A stretch of DNA of 64,000 nucleotides. Source: Chaetorhynchus papuensis (taxonomy: Eukaryota > Chordata > Aves > Passeriformes > Rhipiduridae). This document shows positions 1 through 13,300 of the stretch, one piece after another; the first letter of the stretch is position 1, and each line of letters begins with the position of its first letter. The stretch spans positions 286,464 through 350,463 of the forward strand of contig VWYX01000629.1 in the NCBI GenBank assembly GCA_013396525.1. The letters run 5' to 3'. A model generated the notes under the pieces. It did no database searches, was not told the DNA's origin, and worked only from the letters and a program-made list of their open reading frames with translations. A program made the translations under genes and the position numbers.

Positions 1-516
1 GACCAGAATCCAGGTCTGCGGAGACAACAGAGCACACGCAACACACTGTAGGGAACAATCCAGCACTGGCCCCTGGGGCTGGGATAAGATGGGACCTCAC
101 GGGGACTTGCCATCTCTCACCTCCATGCTTCTAGGAAGAGTCTGACTCCAACCTCCTGTGTGCAGGAACCCAGCAGGCAGGGCAAGGCCAGGTCAGGCCA
201 GCCCAGACGCAAGAGCGTAGAAGTGCATGATGACAGGAGGAGCGGAGCTGCCACCTGCTGTCTCCCCAGCCCCCAGAGAGAGAAAAGCTGTGAGAAGGCC
301 CTCCCCAAGGACACAATGAACGGTAAAGATCTTGCCCTAGGGCCTGGCTGGACAGCAAGCCATCCCCACAACAGTCCTCCCTTCACTGCATGGCAAGGCT
401 CTTGCCCCAGGGCCTGGCTAACACAATCTCCCCTCTGTTCCTCTCCATGCTCTCTTCTCCTCCCCCAGCATGGGCTGGCATGGGGGCTCTGCCTCTCCCA
501 TGCCTTCCCCAAGTAC
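1..516 (-). other. ZMYM3 intron 11 (partial)
   Basis: This follows the donor at 516/515 of the last visible ZMYM3 exon. I searched the minus strand for the next expected zinc-finger exon, which begins GCVLLYKQDF in human, and did not find it. I see no other feature here. Confidence 0.6.
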
Positions 517-3500
517 CTTCGCTGCAGAAGTTCTTCTCCACTCCGGAGAAACGGATCTTCTCATGCAGCAGCTTCTCCTGCTTGCAGTGTTCGCACTGAG
601 ACACCACCCCACGCAGCCGCTTGAAGTCCTCGCAGCAGTCCCTGCAGCAGAACTGATACACCTTGTCCTGCCAAAGAGACCACAGCCAGGTCAGCCAGGC
701 TGGCAGGAGGTTCCCACACTTCTCAGGGAAGCAGAAGAAAGACTACGGGGCTGAGTCAAATCCCCGGCTCTCCTGGCACAGGATTTGGCAGGAGTGGTCT
801 CCTCCTGCCCTTCTGACATCCTGCTGAACATCAGGAGTGCAGCACTCAGCACAGTCTCCAGGCAGGTCTCTGCAGCTAAGGCATTCAGAGGACTGGCACA
901 GGAGGAGGTCTGCTTAGAGCAGGGAGAGGAAGTACCCCAGAGGTTCTCAGCAGTGTTGGCCTTCACCTCAACATCCCCCCGGATACTGAGTCCTCACCTG
1001 CCAGTCTAGGATCTCCGGCTTCCCGCTGAAAAGATTGTGACAGTAATGGCAGTTGAGGTGGATCCCACCTTCCGGGCTGGTGCGCTGCAGGAGACAGAGA
1101 CAGCTCATGGGGGGAGAGAAGTTGGAGGGCAGCAGGCACCTGCCTCACACTGCCACCACTGCCTCCTCCTCCTCCATGGCCTGCAGCCTGCCCGGCCCCC
1201 TCGGACCTGCTGCCGCTGTGGGGGCTCAGTCAGTCCATCACATCATGTCTCAAGCTACTGGAGAGCTGATTCTTGAGAGCAGTTTCACTTTGCTTCCAGT
1301 GTGCTGGGTCCAGCTCTTCTCAGGAAGGCAAGCTTTCAAGCTGCCACGCCGCTGCATTTGAAAACTTAAAGAGATGGGGGCTCTGCTATGTCTTCTGAAG
1401 ATTTCTCTAAAAGTTCTTGAAGCACAGTTGCCTGGTTTCTATTTTCAAGATAACGCAACTTAAGAATTCGAGCAGCCTCTCATGCCACTTTCTGCTAGAC
1501 TAATCTGCTAGATTAAGCAGCATTTGGTGTGCTGTCCACAATGCATTTAGCATTTGGTGTCTTATTCACAAAGGATATATTTATTAATAGAGTCATTCCT
1601 GGTTTTCTTTCTGATAACCTCAGATACGACACACTGCCAAGTGCCTCAGTACAAGCATTTTTCAAGCCCAAATTTAATTTTTGGGTTTTTTTTCAGAATA
1701 TTTCCAATTTTTCTTCAACATTGAAAATGAAGTGGACATTGGAGAACATCCTTCCTATCTGTGCATCATTCTAGGTAGCTCTTTTGCTCCCTGGCCCTCA
1801 AACATTAACTCTGTGTTTGCTTGCTTGTACTTGCAATAAATTATTCCTTCCCTGTGTGGCTGTAAACTGAGATGCTCATACTGAATAGTTTATCTGCTGT
1901 AATTCCACAGCCTTTTCAAAATCCTTACTTTTCCAGGATTTGCCTCCCCACACTCTTCGAGTAAGGCTGACACAGGATCTTGCACAGAAACTGTGTTTAA
2001 GCACTAAGAGGAACCAGCCTTGTCAATCAATCCAATTGCTTTGCTTTCTATGACTGCCCTAAACACAGCATGGGCTAACCCTTCACCAGTTTTTGTTTCA
2101 TCTGCTAAATTTCATCATGCTTTCTTTGACCTTATTGCCAAATGATCGATGAAGATGTTTAAGTCCTTGGGCTTAGCATTGATTCCCACTGATGTCAAGC
2201 CATCTTGAAACATTCTCTTCAGTGTTTTTTCTTTGACAAGTGTGTTCTGAGATCTGCCAGCAAGACAGTTCCTAATCCAGGTGATGCATGGGTTTACTCA
2301 TTTGTTTACAATGCTGATTTTATACGGCAATAATTCAAGTTAGGTGAATTAATGAAGTCCCGTTGGGAAAAGGGGAAACATTGCAACCATTTCTAAAATG
2401 GGTAGAAAGGAGGACCTTGGAAACCACTGAACTCTGCTGTGCCTAGGAAGATCGTGGAACAGATCCTTCCAGAAGCTGTGCTGAGGCACATGGAGGACAG
2501 GAGGTGCCAACACAGCCAGCAGAGTTGCACCAAGGGTAAGTTCTGCCTGACCAACCTAGTTGTCTTCCTCAGTGGAGTGACCACATCAGTGGAGAAGCAA
2601 AGAGCTATGGGTGTCCTCCCTCTGGACTTTTGTAAAGCCTTTGGCACAGTTCCCCACAATATCCTTCTCTCTGAACTGGAGAAACAGTCCAACTGATGGC
2701 TGGACTGTTCGGTGGGTGAGGAATTTGGTTGGATGGTTGCATCCAGAAGGTAGTGGCCAAAGGTTCAATGTTCAGATGGAGATCAGTGACAAGTGGTGAC
2801 CCTCAGGGGTCTGTACTGGGACCAGGACTGTTTTATGTCTTCATCAAGGACACAGTGGATGGAGAGCACCCTCAACAAGTTTTCAGATGATACCAAGCTG
2901 AGTCGTTCAGTTGAAATGCCTGAGGGACAGAGTGACACCCAGAGGGACCTGGACAAGCTTGAGCAGTGGCCCATGGGAATCCCATGAGGTTCAACAAGGC
3001 CAAATACAAGGTGCTGCACCTGGGGCAGGGCAAGCCCAGTACCAATCCAGGATGGGGGATGAACAAATGGAGAGCAGCCCTGCAGAGAAGGACTTGGGGG
3101 TGCTGGTGGAGGAGAGGCTGGACATGGCCCAGCCATGTGCACTCACAGCCCAGAAAGCCAAGTGTGCCCTGGGCTGCAGCAAAAGCCCTGTGGGCAGCAG
3201 GGCAGGAGGGGGTTCTGCCCCTCTGCTGCACTCTGGTGAGACCCCACCTGCAGTGCTGCCTCCAGCTCTGGGGTCCCCAGCACAGGAGGGACATGGACCT
3301 GCTGGAGCGAGTCCAGAGGAGGGCCACGAAAATGACCAGAGGGTTGGAAGGGGGCTTATAAGCAAGATGGGGACACACATTTTAGCAGAGCCTGCTGCAA
3401 TAGGACAAGGGGTAATAGTTTTAATCTAAAAGAGAGCATATTTAGATTAGCTATAAAGAAGTTTTTTACAATGAGGATGGTGAAACACTGGCACAGGTTG

Positions 3501-6500
3501 CCCAGAGAGGTGGTAGGTGTCCTAACCCTGGAAATATTCAAGGTCAGATTGGACAGGGCTCTGAGCAACCTGATCTAGTTGAAGATGTCCCTGCTCACTG
3601 CAGAGGAGGTTGGACCAGATGACATCTAAAGGTCCCTTCCAACCCAAACTGTTCTGTGATTCTAGTCTTATGAAGTCTACAACTCTAAAAGCTCTATGGC
3701 TACACTACCCACACTATTTGTGACCTCAGTGAAGGATTACATCAAGGATTCATAAAAAAACCCAAAGAACAAAAAGAAACACACCAAAAATCCCCAACCA
3801 ACCAAATGCCCCCCACCCCCTCATCCCCGCAAAAACCCCCAAACAAACCAAATCCCAAAATGAAATGCTGCAACTGCCAGTAACTAACTCTTACCTCTAG
3901 ATTCTCTACGTTTTCTCAGTTGCCCAAGACACGTCCTGGCCTAAGTTTCTCATGTCTTCCTGGCTGTTACTTTGTTCTTTGGCAACTGTACAAAACTAAT
4001 ATTCTTGAAGTTGCCTATGAATACCACAGACATCTCACATACGCTGAAACTTAACATCAGAAGATTAAAAATCACCGGTCAAGCCTTTGAGGATTATTAA
4101 ACAAGAGGTATCCAGGCCTGCTAGTTGTAAATTTTTAGACAACACATCCTGGAAGACTTATGTTTCTCGGTGACACCTGGCTGAGAGGGCAGCTCTGCCC
4201 CTTTCCACCCAGCTAGCAGGTGTGCATTGTGCTTTGCTGGCTTACTTGTGCTCTTGCTTGTGCCCTCATAAGGCCACTCTATCTCAAACCACTTATGCAG
4301 CACAGCTCTGCATTGCCCTCCTGCTGGGCATAACCTGACAGACAGAAGTGAATTACAGCCCACCTTTTCCCAATGGAGGATGGGGGAGATAGGGCCAAGA
4401 CTGAGATTTGAGTAAGTACAGTCACTGCAACTCCTGTGCTCCAGAAGTGACTTTCTTAGGCATCCTCCCTGAGGAGCAGCAGGAAGGTGGAGCCTCTGCT
4501 AAGTGTGAAAGGAGGCATGAGCTCCACAGCCCAGCCCATCATGAAGAATATTTCAGTACCTGGAATTTGGTCCAGCAGCTGGGGCTGCAGAACTGGTAGA
4601 CAACCCGGTCTGTCTTGTTGTAATAGCAGGGTTCAGATAAACTCTTTCTGCAGAAGCTGCAGGGTCTAGGGGGACCTGATGAAACAGATAGGAATTGGTG
4701 AGGGCAGCAGCACAGGATGTGGGACTGGATTCTGAGGATGGCATGCAAGCTACTTACTCATCCTCAGTCTGTCAAGCTATTATCAAAAAGCAAAGGACAA
4801 GAACACCAGGAAACTAAGAGCACCAGATTCTGCTAGGACAGAAATGCTAAACAGATGGAGAGCACAGCGGTTCAAGGAAGTGACCCTGGCTCTCTAGGAA
4901 TTTGGACAAAATAGGCTGCAATACTTGTCCCATTTGTGGACACCCCAGTACCCCATGTAAAGGAAAGGGCAATGCCAGCACAGTCCAGCACTACAACTGC
5001 TCCCTGCATTCTCAAGAACAGCAATGTACACTACCCTCTGTATTAAGATGTCTACATGCTGCAAGGGTTCCTCCCTCTGCACTTCCACTTGCCTCACTGG
5101 ACTCTTCCCCAGGCTTTTACCTTCTTCTCAGTCCCATCCACATGCAATAAACAATACCAAGGAAGGAATTAAGAGTGGAGAGGTGATGATTCCCTCTACA
5201 CAGGTGCTCTTACCAACTAAGCCGGACTGCTTCACTTTGTGGGAGGTAGTACAGCAGATGGAGCAGAACAGGCCCATCTTGCCACTGCGATCCACGTTGG
5301 GCAGCATGTCAAAGTTCTTGCACAGCGTCTTGCACCACATGCAGGGGTAGACCCGAGTGTTCTTCTGCAAATAGAGAGCACAACAGAGCTTCCAGGAGAC
5401 CATCACAGCGGGCAAGGTCCAACTATCACATCCCACCCCACTGCTGTACCCACCACAGGACTGCTGTCCTGCAGTGACCGCCTGGTGCCAGGGACAGGCT
5501 CATAGTCTGCAGATTTAGTTGGTGGTAGAAAAAAAAGCTGCCTTTGGCACTTCAGCTTCTCACTTCAAGGCTAGCCTGGCAGGAATAGAGTTTGGCAATC
5601 CCTTCCAAGACAGTTAAGTGAAGACTGCTCAGGTGACAGAGGAACATATCCAGCCCAGCTTTGGGGAGACATCCAAAAGCCAGTCCACGCTAAGTGCATA
5701 TACCAGTGTCACTCTACCATCAGCTCACTGACTTTCTGACCCATGCTTGGGTCCATGGTGGGCCCCATGCAGATTAAATCAATTCTGTTTGCCCGCTTCA
5801 AAGTTTCCCCACAGCAATCCTTTAACTACTTTGTCAGCAATGAAAGACCAAGGGGAATCGAGTCACCTGCTATTTAATAAAATGCCCTGTGCCACACCAA
5901 ACAAAGTTGCTGCATGCCCACAGAGACCACCCCCAACCACCCCAGGCAGTGGCCTCCACGCACCTTCTTGTAACTGTTGAGACACGCAGAGTTGCAAAAG
6001 CGTTTTTGCTGGCCTTCATGGAAGAGGTACTCCAGGGGCAAGCCCTTGTTGTAGATATAAAGTCCACAGTTGTCACAGCAGTTCGTTTTCAGCCCCTTGG
6101 TGGCCCGGAATTTGGTGAAGCAGGCGTCACTGCAGATGCGGTGAATCATGTTCCCATTGCTGACCTCGTGCTGGATCTGCAGAGACATCACTGCTGTCAC
6201 TCCCCAAACCACCACGGGCCTCCTTCCAGTGCAGCTGTACCACTACAAGCACAGCCCTTGGGATAACAGGCACTAAAACTCTGGGAAGTGCCATACTGGA
6301 AGCTGGTGTGGACTCAGGGTGGCCTCCCTTGCCAAAAGTCAGAGGAGTAACTGGGAGAGCAGAGTGGCAGGAAGCAGTGAGCCTCAGGGCAAGGACAAGC
6401 TTAGGAGTGAGCCCAAGCCAGCTCAGGGGCTGAGGCCTCACACCACAGGAAAACCTGGAAAATGCCCTGGTCTCGACCAAGACTTAGTGCTGCGAGTCCT

Positions 6501-9500
6501 AAGCACTTCATCCAGGACATGGGAAGAACAAGGGATTTGTTTACCTCGCCAGGTTTGTGGCAAACGCTGCAGCGGCTGGTGTCCGAGGGATCTGCAGACT
6601 GAGGTGCTGGTCTGTGCTGCTGGGCCTCGTAGAGGGAAAGGCAGACAGAGGTGCAGAACTCATGGAAAGAGCCACCTGAACCAATCTGGGCAACCACAGA
6701 GTCCTTGGTGTTCCAGATCTCCCTGGGGATCAGGAGGGGATGTGTTAGTGCAGGGACATATAAGTCCTGCCACAGAGAGACAGGATGGCTCACTGCAATG
6801 CACAGGACTTTCTGGTGTCCCAAAAAGTTGGCAAGAACTGTCTCACAGCAGCTTCTGTCCTGGCCCAGAGGAGTGGTGTCTGAAGACAGAGCATGCAGGA
6901 GGTTGTTCTGAGGGGAGGCTGGAATACGGGGCACTAAGTCTGGGAACAGGCAGGGAATAGCACAAATGTCAAGGGAGTGTAGGGAGCATGGGATAGGCAG
7001 TGTGTGAAAGAAGACACGGGGCAGCAGCTGGCAGTGGGCAGGAGTGATGTGGGTGAACAAGGGCCATAGGAAGGGGACTGGCAGGGAGGGCTGTGGAGCA
7101 GGTGAGTGGGGTCACAAGCACGGGAGGGAGCACTGAGGAGAGGGGAACGAACACACACTTTTTGCAGAAGGTGCATATCTTCTTGCCGGGTGGTTTTTTT
7201 GAGAAGGTGGTGAGACAGGAGCTGGAGCAGAAGAGCTGAGGAAGCCCTTTTCGCTGGTAGGCAGTCTGGCCCTTCTGCAGCGGGGTCCGGCAGTTGGCAC
7301 ACGTCATCTTGGTGAAGGTGGAGCGGGCGGCTCGCTGGGCCATCTGAGCGCGCAGCGACATCCGCGTGGAGCGCCGCGTGCGGAAAGGAACGAAATCCTC
7401 GTCGTTGGGATCATCCACCATTGCATCAGAGTCCTCGTCAGACACCGGGACTGCAAAGCAGCAGAGGAAGATCAGAAACGCCTCGTTAGGAAGTGTGAAA
7501 CTCTGCCGTGAGACACACGCTGGGATTTTCTGAGTCACCTTTCTAGGGTCCCTCTACGTACTTTGTTCCTGTCTGGGTGGAATGATAAAGGGACCCTCAA
7601 AAGAAATTCTGTTGTAACTGGAGATGAATCAAGAGGTCTTTAAATAAACCAGGCTTAAATACAATTCCTCTCTACGAAGTTATGATATGCCAAGGTTGAG
7701 CAGAAGCCCAAAGTGTGAACTTCTACCCTGTAAGAACTGTTAGACCTAAAAGGGAACGAGCTGATCACCACATTCTAGCACAGGAAGGCAATAAAGGAGC
7801 AACACACAAATACCAGGGAATGGCAGGGTGACGTTCAATATCTCGAAAGAACAGAGGCTTTGTGTACTTTTCCAGGAAAATCCCCAAGATATAACCTTCC
7901 TTCAGACAGCCTGCTGTCACAGAGAGAAAGGAAGAAAGCTCCTGGGTGACGAGATGGAAGATGGACTTCCTGGGAACACCCCCGAGTCTCATCCTGTTAC
8001 TTAGTGCATGGTGCCCACACACCACTGTCAAAATACTACAACACTCCCTGCTTTGACCTAAGTGCCCTGAGAAAGCAAGGAAAGTACCCCAGGACTTGTG
8101 GGCTCAAAGGACCTGTCCTGTATAGAAGGGAAGTCTGCACAGAGGTTCCAGAGTTCCCACTGTACTCACACCATGAACCACCTGCCCACCATGGAGCTGG
8201 GCCATTCTCTCTGGCTGAAATCAGGCACTGGCCAACCCCAGTTACTCACTGCTCTCAGAGGAGTTCACAGTTTCAGGCCTGGCAGTTTCTGATCTTCTGG
8301 GTCGTTCGCTTCTTTTCTGCTCCTGGAAGACATTCAGAAAACAGTCAGGCTAACTATCAGCTAGGACAACCATGGATAAATATCCCAGATTATGGTGAAG
8401 TTGCACCTTCTGGGATTTGGCTTCCCAATACCTAGGCTGAAAATGGATAAAACTCCACGGATACCTGATCAGAGTTGGCAAGACAGAGGAGAGGGAGAAG
8501 TAGGCTTATAAGAATGACATTTCAGCTGGGGATAGCAGGGACACACCGAAGCCACATTACAGCATAGTGGCAGTGCACAGGGATCATTCTGCCACAGGAG
8601 TCATGCAAACTCCTTTCCAGAGGGGTGCCGAGACAGCCAGTGTCCCTCACAGAGCCTGACAACAGCCAGCCACGCTCTATGCTCCTGTACCATACATACT
8701 TGACTGCATTCTCCTCACCTTCTCAGCTGGCAGCTCGCTTCCCTTCCCAGACAGGCTTTCTCCTGGAACAGAAGCACAGAAGAAGCTTGCATCTAACATC
8801 TTGCTTTTCTCCAAGAGAAGAGCACAGGCATTCTCCAAATGCAGTCACTCTTTGGGTCAGTCAGCACACGAAGCCTCAGCCTGTCCTGGCTATCAAGTAC
8901 AGTTCTGATGGTGGAAGGCTCCTAAACCCACCACCTGTAGTTGCAGACCCAAGCACAAGGCTTAGGAGGAGCCTGTACAGGGGAGACCTCCCTGCATGGG
9001 GGAGGTAGGCTGGGTGGGCAGTTACCTCCAACTGCTTCTGACCTGAGACTGAGCATCTCCTGGGGATGGCCAGCCTGGGCAGAGGAACTTTGCCTATTGG
9101 AAACACCTGCTGGTGACCTTCAGTTCCAGCAAAGACTCCAGTGATGAAGAGTGTGAGCTAAGCTGATGTGCAGCCACAGCTTTAGTGGGGAAGCTCCTTG
9201 CTTCCACAAGCACCAAAAATCAGTTAAAGCCATGAAAGCCAGAGCTGGGGCTTGTGCACACCAGAGCATTATCCCCTTTACACGAGAGGCTTTGCCCAAA
9301 CCTAGACCATCAGAAGAGCTGGCTATTTCCACAGCAGGGGATGAGATGGAGTGCAAAGCACACTCCAGCTTCAACAGTGTGTAGCTGGATGACCTCCTGA
9401 GAAAAAGGAAGCCAAGTTCTGCTGAGCCAACAACTTACCTGCTGGTGGTAAGGCTTCCTGTGCTTTGAGCACACTGTTTTCTTTAAGTGAGTTCTTCCCA

Positions 9501-10321
9501 TTAGCATCCCCTTTCTCTGCCCGGTTTTCCTCCACAGGCTCAGGGGGCAAAGCTGCAGTTCTGTTGTCTGGGCTCACTTCCACCTCTGCCTCCCCTGCCA
9601 GCCCTTCCCTCTGCACAGGTGAGCTTTTCCTTGGTGCCTTCAACTTCATCTTCTTTGTTTGTTTAAGACTGAGTTGGGGTGGGGGCATCGTGGGACTCGA
9701 GGACTGTGCTGTGGTTTCTTCCTTGGCTGGGACACTGCTGAGGTTCCCAGAGTCAGGAACGGGTTTTTGGGGTGATTCAGGGGCATTGTCACCAGACAGT
9801 GCAGGAATAGCAGCAGCACCATCTTCCTTTACATCCCCAGAACAATTTTTTGGTGCATCCTCCCCTTCTTTCCCTGTTTCTGGACCAAGGGCTTCTCTAG
9901 ACAGGGCAGAGGAGTCTGCTGGTCCACGTTCCATGTCCTGGGAAGGTTGTGCTTTACACAGCCCATCCAGAGCCTCTGGTTTACCTAGTTCCACCAAGTC
10001 AGAAGTTTTACCCAAGTCATCTGAGACATCAGGTTTCTCCAGCATATCCAAGACACCAGGTTTATCTAGAACGTGGTCATTTGATTTATTTAGTTCAGAC
10101 AGGCTGTCTGCTTTCGTTACAAGGTCCAAGTCCTCGTCTGCAGTCATCTGCTTGGATTGATCCCAGCCAGGGGGCTGAAGAACTGAAGCTTCCTGGGTAG
10201 AAGCTGTTTGGGAGCCCAGGAGATCTTCACCAAACTCCATGTCAGCAGGGAGATCACCAATGAGCGGTTTGTCAGGCAAGGACAGGGGGTCCAAAGATCC
10301 TGAAAGTTCGCTGGAATCCAT
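517..10321 (-). CDS. ZMYM3: ZMYM3, MYM-type zinc finger protein 3 (5' part, exons 2-11)
   Basis: Nuclear zinc-finger protein known from CoREST/HDAC-type chromatin complexes and DNA-damage responses. Coding exons in transcript order: 10321-9439 (the exon's acceptor is at 10335/10336, so a short 5' UTR precedes the ATG), 8762-8719, 8322-8250, 7450-7159, 6722-6545, 6176-5964, 5364-5214, 4675-4560, 1084-998 and 667-517. All have GT-AG borders and compatible phases, giving 729 codons plus one base. The start MDSSELSGSLDPLSLPDKPL closely matches the human N-terminus. Residues 1 to about 330 are acidic and low in complexity. A conserved SDEDSDAMVDDPNDEDF stretch follows, then a run of MYM fingers rich in FCSxxC-type cysteine pairs. 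The last exon seen ends at FCSEG, about half of the roughly 1370-residue human protein; the remaining fingers and C-terminal domain lie beyond the left edge. Identity is very sure; individual exon borders are slightly less so. Confidence 0.95.
2080..2290 (-). mobile_element. possible ancient CR1-like fragment, antisense
   Basis: A run around 2140-2170 (cattaatgatcgatgaagatg-like wording, actual sequence gatcgatgaagatgtttaa) resembles the antisense of internal CR1 sequence often seen in birds. It is very degenerate and was recognised only by eye, so confidence is low. Confidence 0.3.
2390..3665 (+). mobile_element. CR1 LINE, 3' part with degenerate reverse transcriptase
   Basis: Translated fragments in shifting frames follow the CR1 pol order. 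LDFCKAFGTVPHNILLSELE lies at about 2620-2680, an FSDDTK catalytic-site remnant at about 2880-2895, then FNKAKYKVLHLG and LERVQRRATKM at about 3300-3340. The 3' end has the typical CR1 tail: the gcccagagaggtggt block near 3500 and cccttccaacccaaactgtt near 3640, finishing in a gattct-type end. Frameshifts and stops make it non-functional. It lies in ZMYM3 intron 9 in the opposite orientation to the gene. Confidence 0.9.
9935..10093 (-). repeat. coding 27-bp (nine-residue) degenerate tandem repeat in ZMYM3 exon 2
   Basis: Residues 77-129 of ZMYM3 fall into units that start L-x-K: LNKSNDHV, LDKPGVLDM, LEKPDVSDD, LGKTSDLVE, LGKPEALDG and LCKAQPSQD. The DNA shows the same 27-bp rhythm. The human protein as I recall it has no such array at this point, so this looks like an in-frame minisatellite expansion in the disordered acidic N-terminus. 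Confidence 0.7.
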
Positions 10322-13300
10322 TTAGAAGATGGCAACTGGAAATGAGAGAGAGAGACTTGCAAGTTAATGAAAAGCAGTTTAACACAGAACATGAACTGTC
10401 CACTCTTCTGAGCACTGCTGGAGTAAAACAGGGCCCAGGAATGCTGCCAGGCCATAATCAGGATACCAGACACCAGCAGGTCAATCACCTCTACTTGTGA
10501 GGGTACAAAGTCAGCAGCAGGATACAGTAGTTTGGTGTAACACACCTTTGGGAACTCTACAGCCCTGACACACCTCACCACAGCACAGCAAAGAGACTGG
10601 TTTATGCTAAATAACACAGTGGGGTAGCAAAAATGACTTGAGCACCAATACAGGAGGCTCCCCCCCGATGTTCTGCAGTAATACCCCCAGCCCTGCCTTC
10701 TTCTCTATCCAAATAATCTGGTCTGTCCTTTCTCCTGATCTGTTCTTATGGAGCTAACACATCTTTAATTTTTAAAATACCTTTTTTCTCTTGAACATAG
10801 AGGTAGAAATAAATCCTTTCAAGCCCTGGAGTCTGAGTCTTAACAAGACACAGGACGACAAGATACATTAATCTTGTCAGAAGACAGATATAAACGATGT
10901 TGTAGAGTAACTACAGCTACTGCATAGCCCCATAACTACATGGGCTAATATTCAGACATGGAACAAACAAAAGCTTAAGTTAGAACTAGGAGGAGTTCTG
11001 GAGAGTGGCAAAAAGAAAGGTGGTAAAGCTCTGACGTTAAAAGCAGTCATAAGAAGAACAAGTAGCAAGGTAGACACAAGCATGCAATGCAGAGTCAGGA
11101 AAAAAAAACAAACAGTGTGACTTTGCAGGGCACAAACAGTACACTTGAATAAGAAGGTGTGATGCAGACAGCCAACCTTAGAAGGGAAAGTTACAGCCCA
11201 GCTCCTCATGGTTGGCATTGTCATAAGAAAGAAAGGTCAAGACTTTGAGATGAGGCAAGTAATATGGTCTAAAACTGAATTATATCTGCACAAGGAGATA
11301 ATGGTTGACAAACCCAAAGAGGGAAAGGGAGCAGGAGCTGGAGTCTGCAAGTGGCAAGGCAGTGTAAGACTTGATATAACATCGTGTCCCCAAACAGGCT
11401 CTAAGCAGACACTACAAAAAAGGCACTAGAATCAAATGCTGTGGCAACAACCTATCCCTCCCTATCAGAGTAATTCCGATTCTAAATTTAGCACTGTTTT
11501 AAGCCCTGAATGAGAAGACTCAGTACTCCTGTCTATTTGGGTTTACAGTGGGCATAACTCATATATATCAGTGAAGGAGGAAGCCTGAAATATTTTCACT
11601 GATGATGGCTGTTTAATTCTTTTTTTATATCCTTCCCTCTGAAAGGACAACCAAGTTCTCACTCACAAATGGTTTGCTCAGAAGTAAACACAACATACTT
11701 GGACAGAGAATGTACTCAACTTCTGAAACTGATTCAAGCAGGAATTTAAGGAAATCATACCCAACAACTGGATTTCAAAGCCACTGCCTCCTATTTTATC
11801 TAAATACACAGTAATGTTTTCTGTTTCCTGGTGGCAGATAAAGCACTGTTCCCACAATCAAAACCAGAAACTAAAGCAAATGTAATCTTTAGACATGCTC
11901 AGCAAGCTTCACTTCTCAGGACTTTCACGTTTCTGTTCACTTTAGTTACAACATGAGACAAAACTTTTAGAGTAAGCCAATTGCAGAGCAATACAGGATC
12001 TAATACATGTTTTAGGTGGCTGACAGAAATAAGAACAAAGTGAAATAGAAACAAAGACATCTGAAAGAAAGGTCCTAAGGACTTGAAGAAGACGAGAATC
12101 CTCCCAAGATGATAAACACAGGTTTTTTTCTGCTGCTCAGAATATGAACAATGTGTCCTGCTCAAAGATATCCCCCACCCAGATTCACAGACAGCAGACC
12201 CTACAATAATAAGCAAAAAAACCTCAAGTCACCCAGATGAAGAAGGAAAATTTATTTATAGGTATATTCAACAGAGGTAACATACCCCTCAGAATCACCT
12301 CAGACACTTTGCACAAGTCTGCAACGAACCACTAAGGTGATACTCCTAAAGTATTTGCCACTTTCAGCTGGCTTAGTCTTTGCTTGGTAGAAACAGACCC
12401 TGGAAACATTTGGAGCATAAGAAATCCATTTGGGCATCCCCTCCCAGAGGATAATGCAAAAAACAATCTATGAACTTGTCATGCAACTCATGTGCTCTAC
12501 AAGTGGACCAAAGGCATCTGGTTTAACAGTGGACACCTTAACACTGCTTTCAAACTTTGGGCATCACAATGCAAGACAAAACTCTGACTTAATGGCAACG
12601 TCCTTTACCAATAGAAAAGTCTTAGAGAGAACAAGTATTCTGCAGATTAAGGCAACTCCAAACTACTGGGGTGTGGCTGGGACAGACCTTTCTGCAGAGG
12701 CAAGGCTGCAGTAAGAGCACTTGCTCACACACTCTGGTTGGAAGCACAGTGCTTGGCCCCTGTGCTCAAGGTCCTGTCCCCTCTCATCAGCCCTGTCTGA
12801 ATCCTCCCAGCAGAAAAGCCCACACATTCTGCTGAAGGAACCAAAACTACTTCTTAGGATGTGCAAAGCTAAGGACTGCTGTAAAAGAACCATGCACTCA
12901 AATATCCTATTCCCATTCACACCAAGAATGGATACCTGGGGAAAGAGTGTAAGAAACACAACTAACAGGATGTTCCTCTTCAGCACGTCCTCCAGTCAAG
13001 GACTCAGCTGTTGAAGAACCACTTGGCTTGAGCTGCACTGACAATGTCCCTGTTAAGAGTCTGTACTGGGCAAATCCTCTGTGAATCTGCCTAATCCCAC
13101 TTTGAACCAGTTTATACTTTGGACCTCCTAAAATTCCAGTGGTTTTAAGCTCTGCTTAACATTTAGGTTTTATAGGTATTTTTCTGTTGTTTATTTTCAA
13201 CCGCTGCTGCAGAGCTCCAAGGTGATACAGGGCAGATGAATGCCAACTCTTGATGTATTTAAAAGAATCTGGAAAGGCTGATGGAGTTAAGAGTTGAGGC

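Larger units (their letters stand above)
1085..4559 (-). other. ZMYM3 intron 9, carrying CR1 sequence
   Basis: A 3.5 kb intron between the exons ending at 4560 and starting at 1084. It is the longest ZMYM3 intron here apart from intron 1, and its size is largely explained by a CR1 LINE at about 2.39-3.67 kb. An A/C-rich low-complexity stretch lies at about 3745-3860. No further coding exon is recognisable. Confidence 0.7.

Noticed and set aside
6401..7060. A 219-residue minus-strand frame as a separate small gene
   Set aside because: Its middle is ZMYM3 exon 6 (6545-6722); the rest is intron read through.
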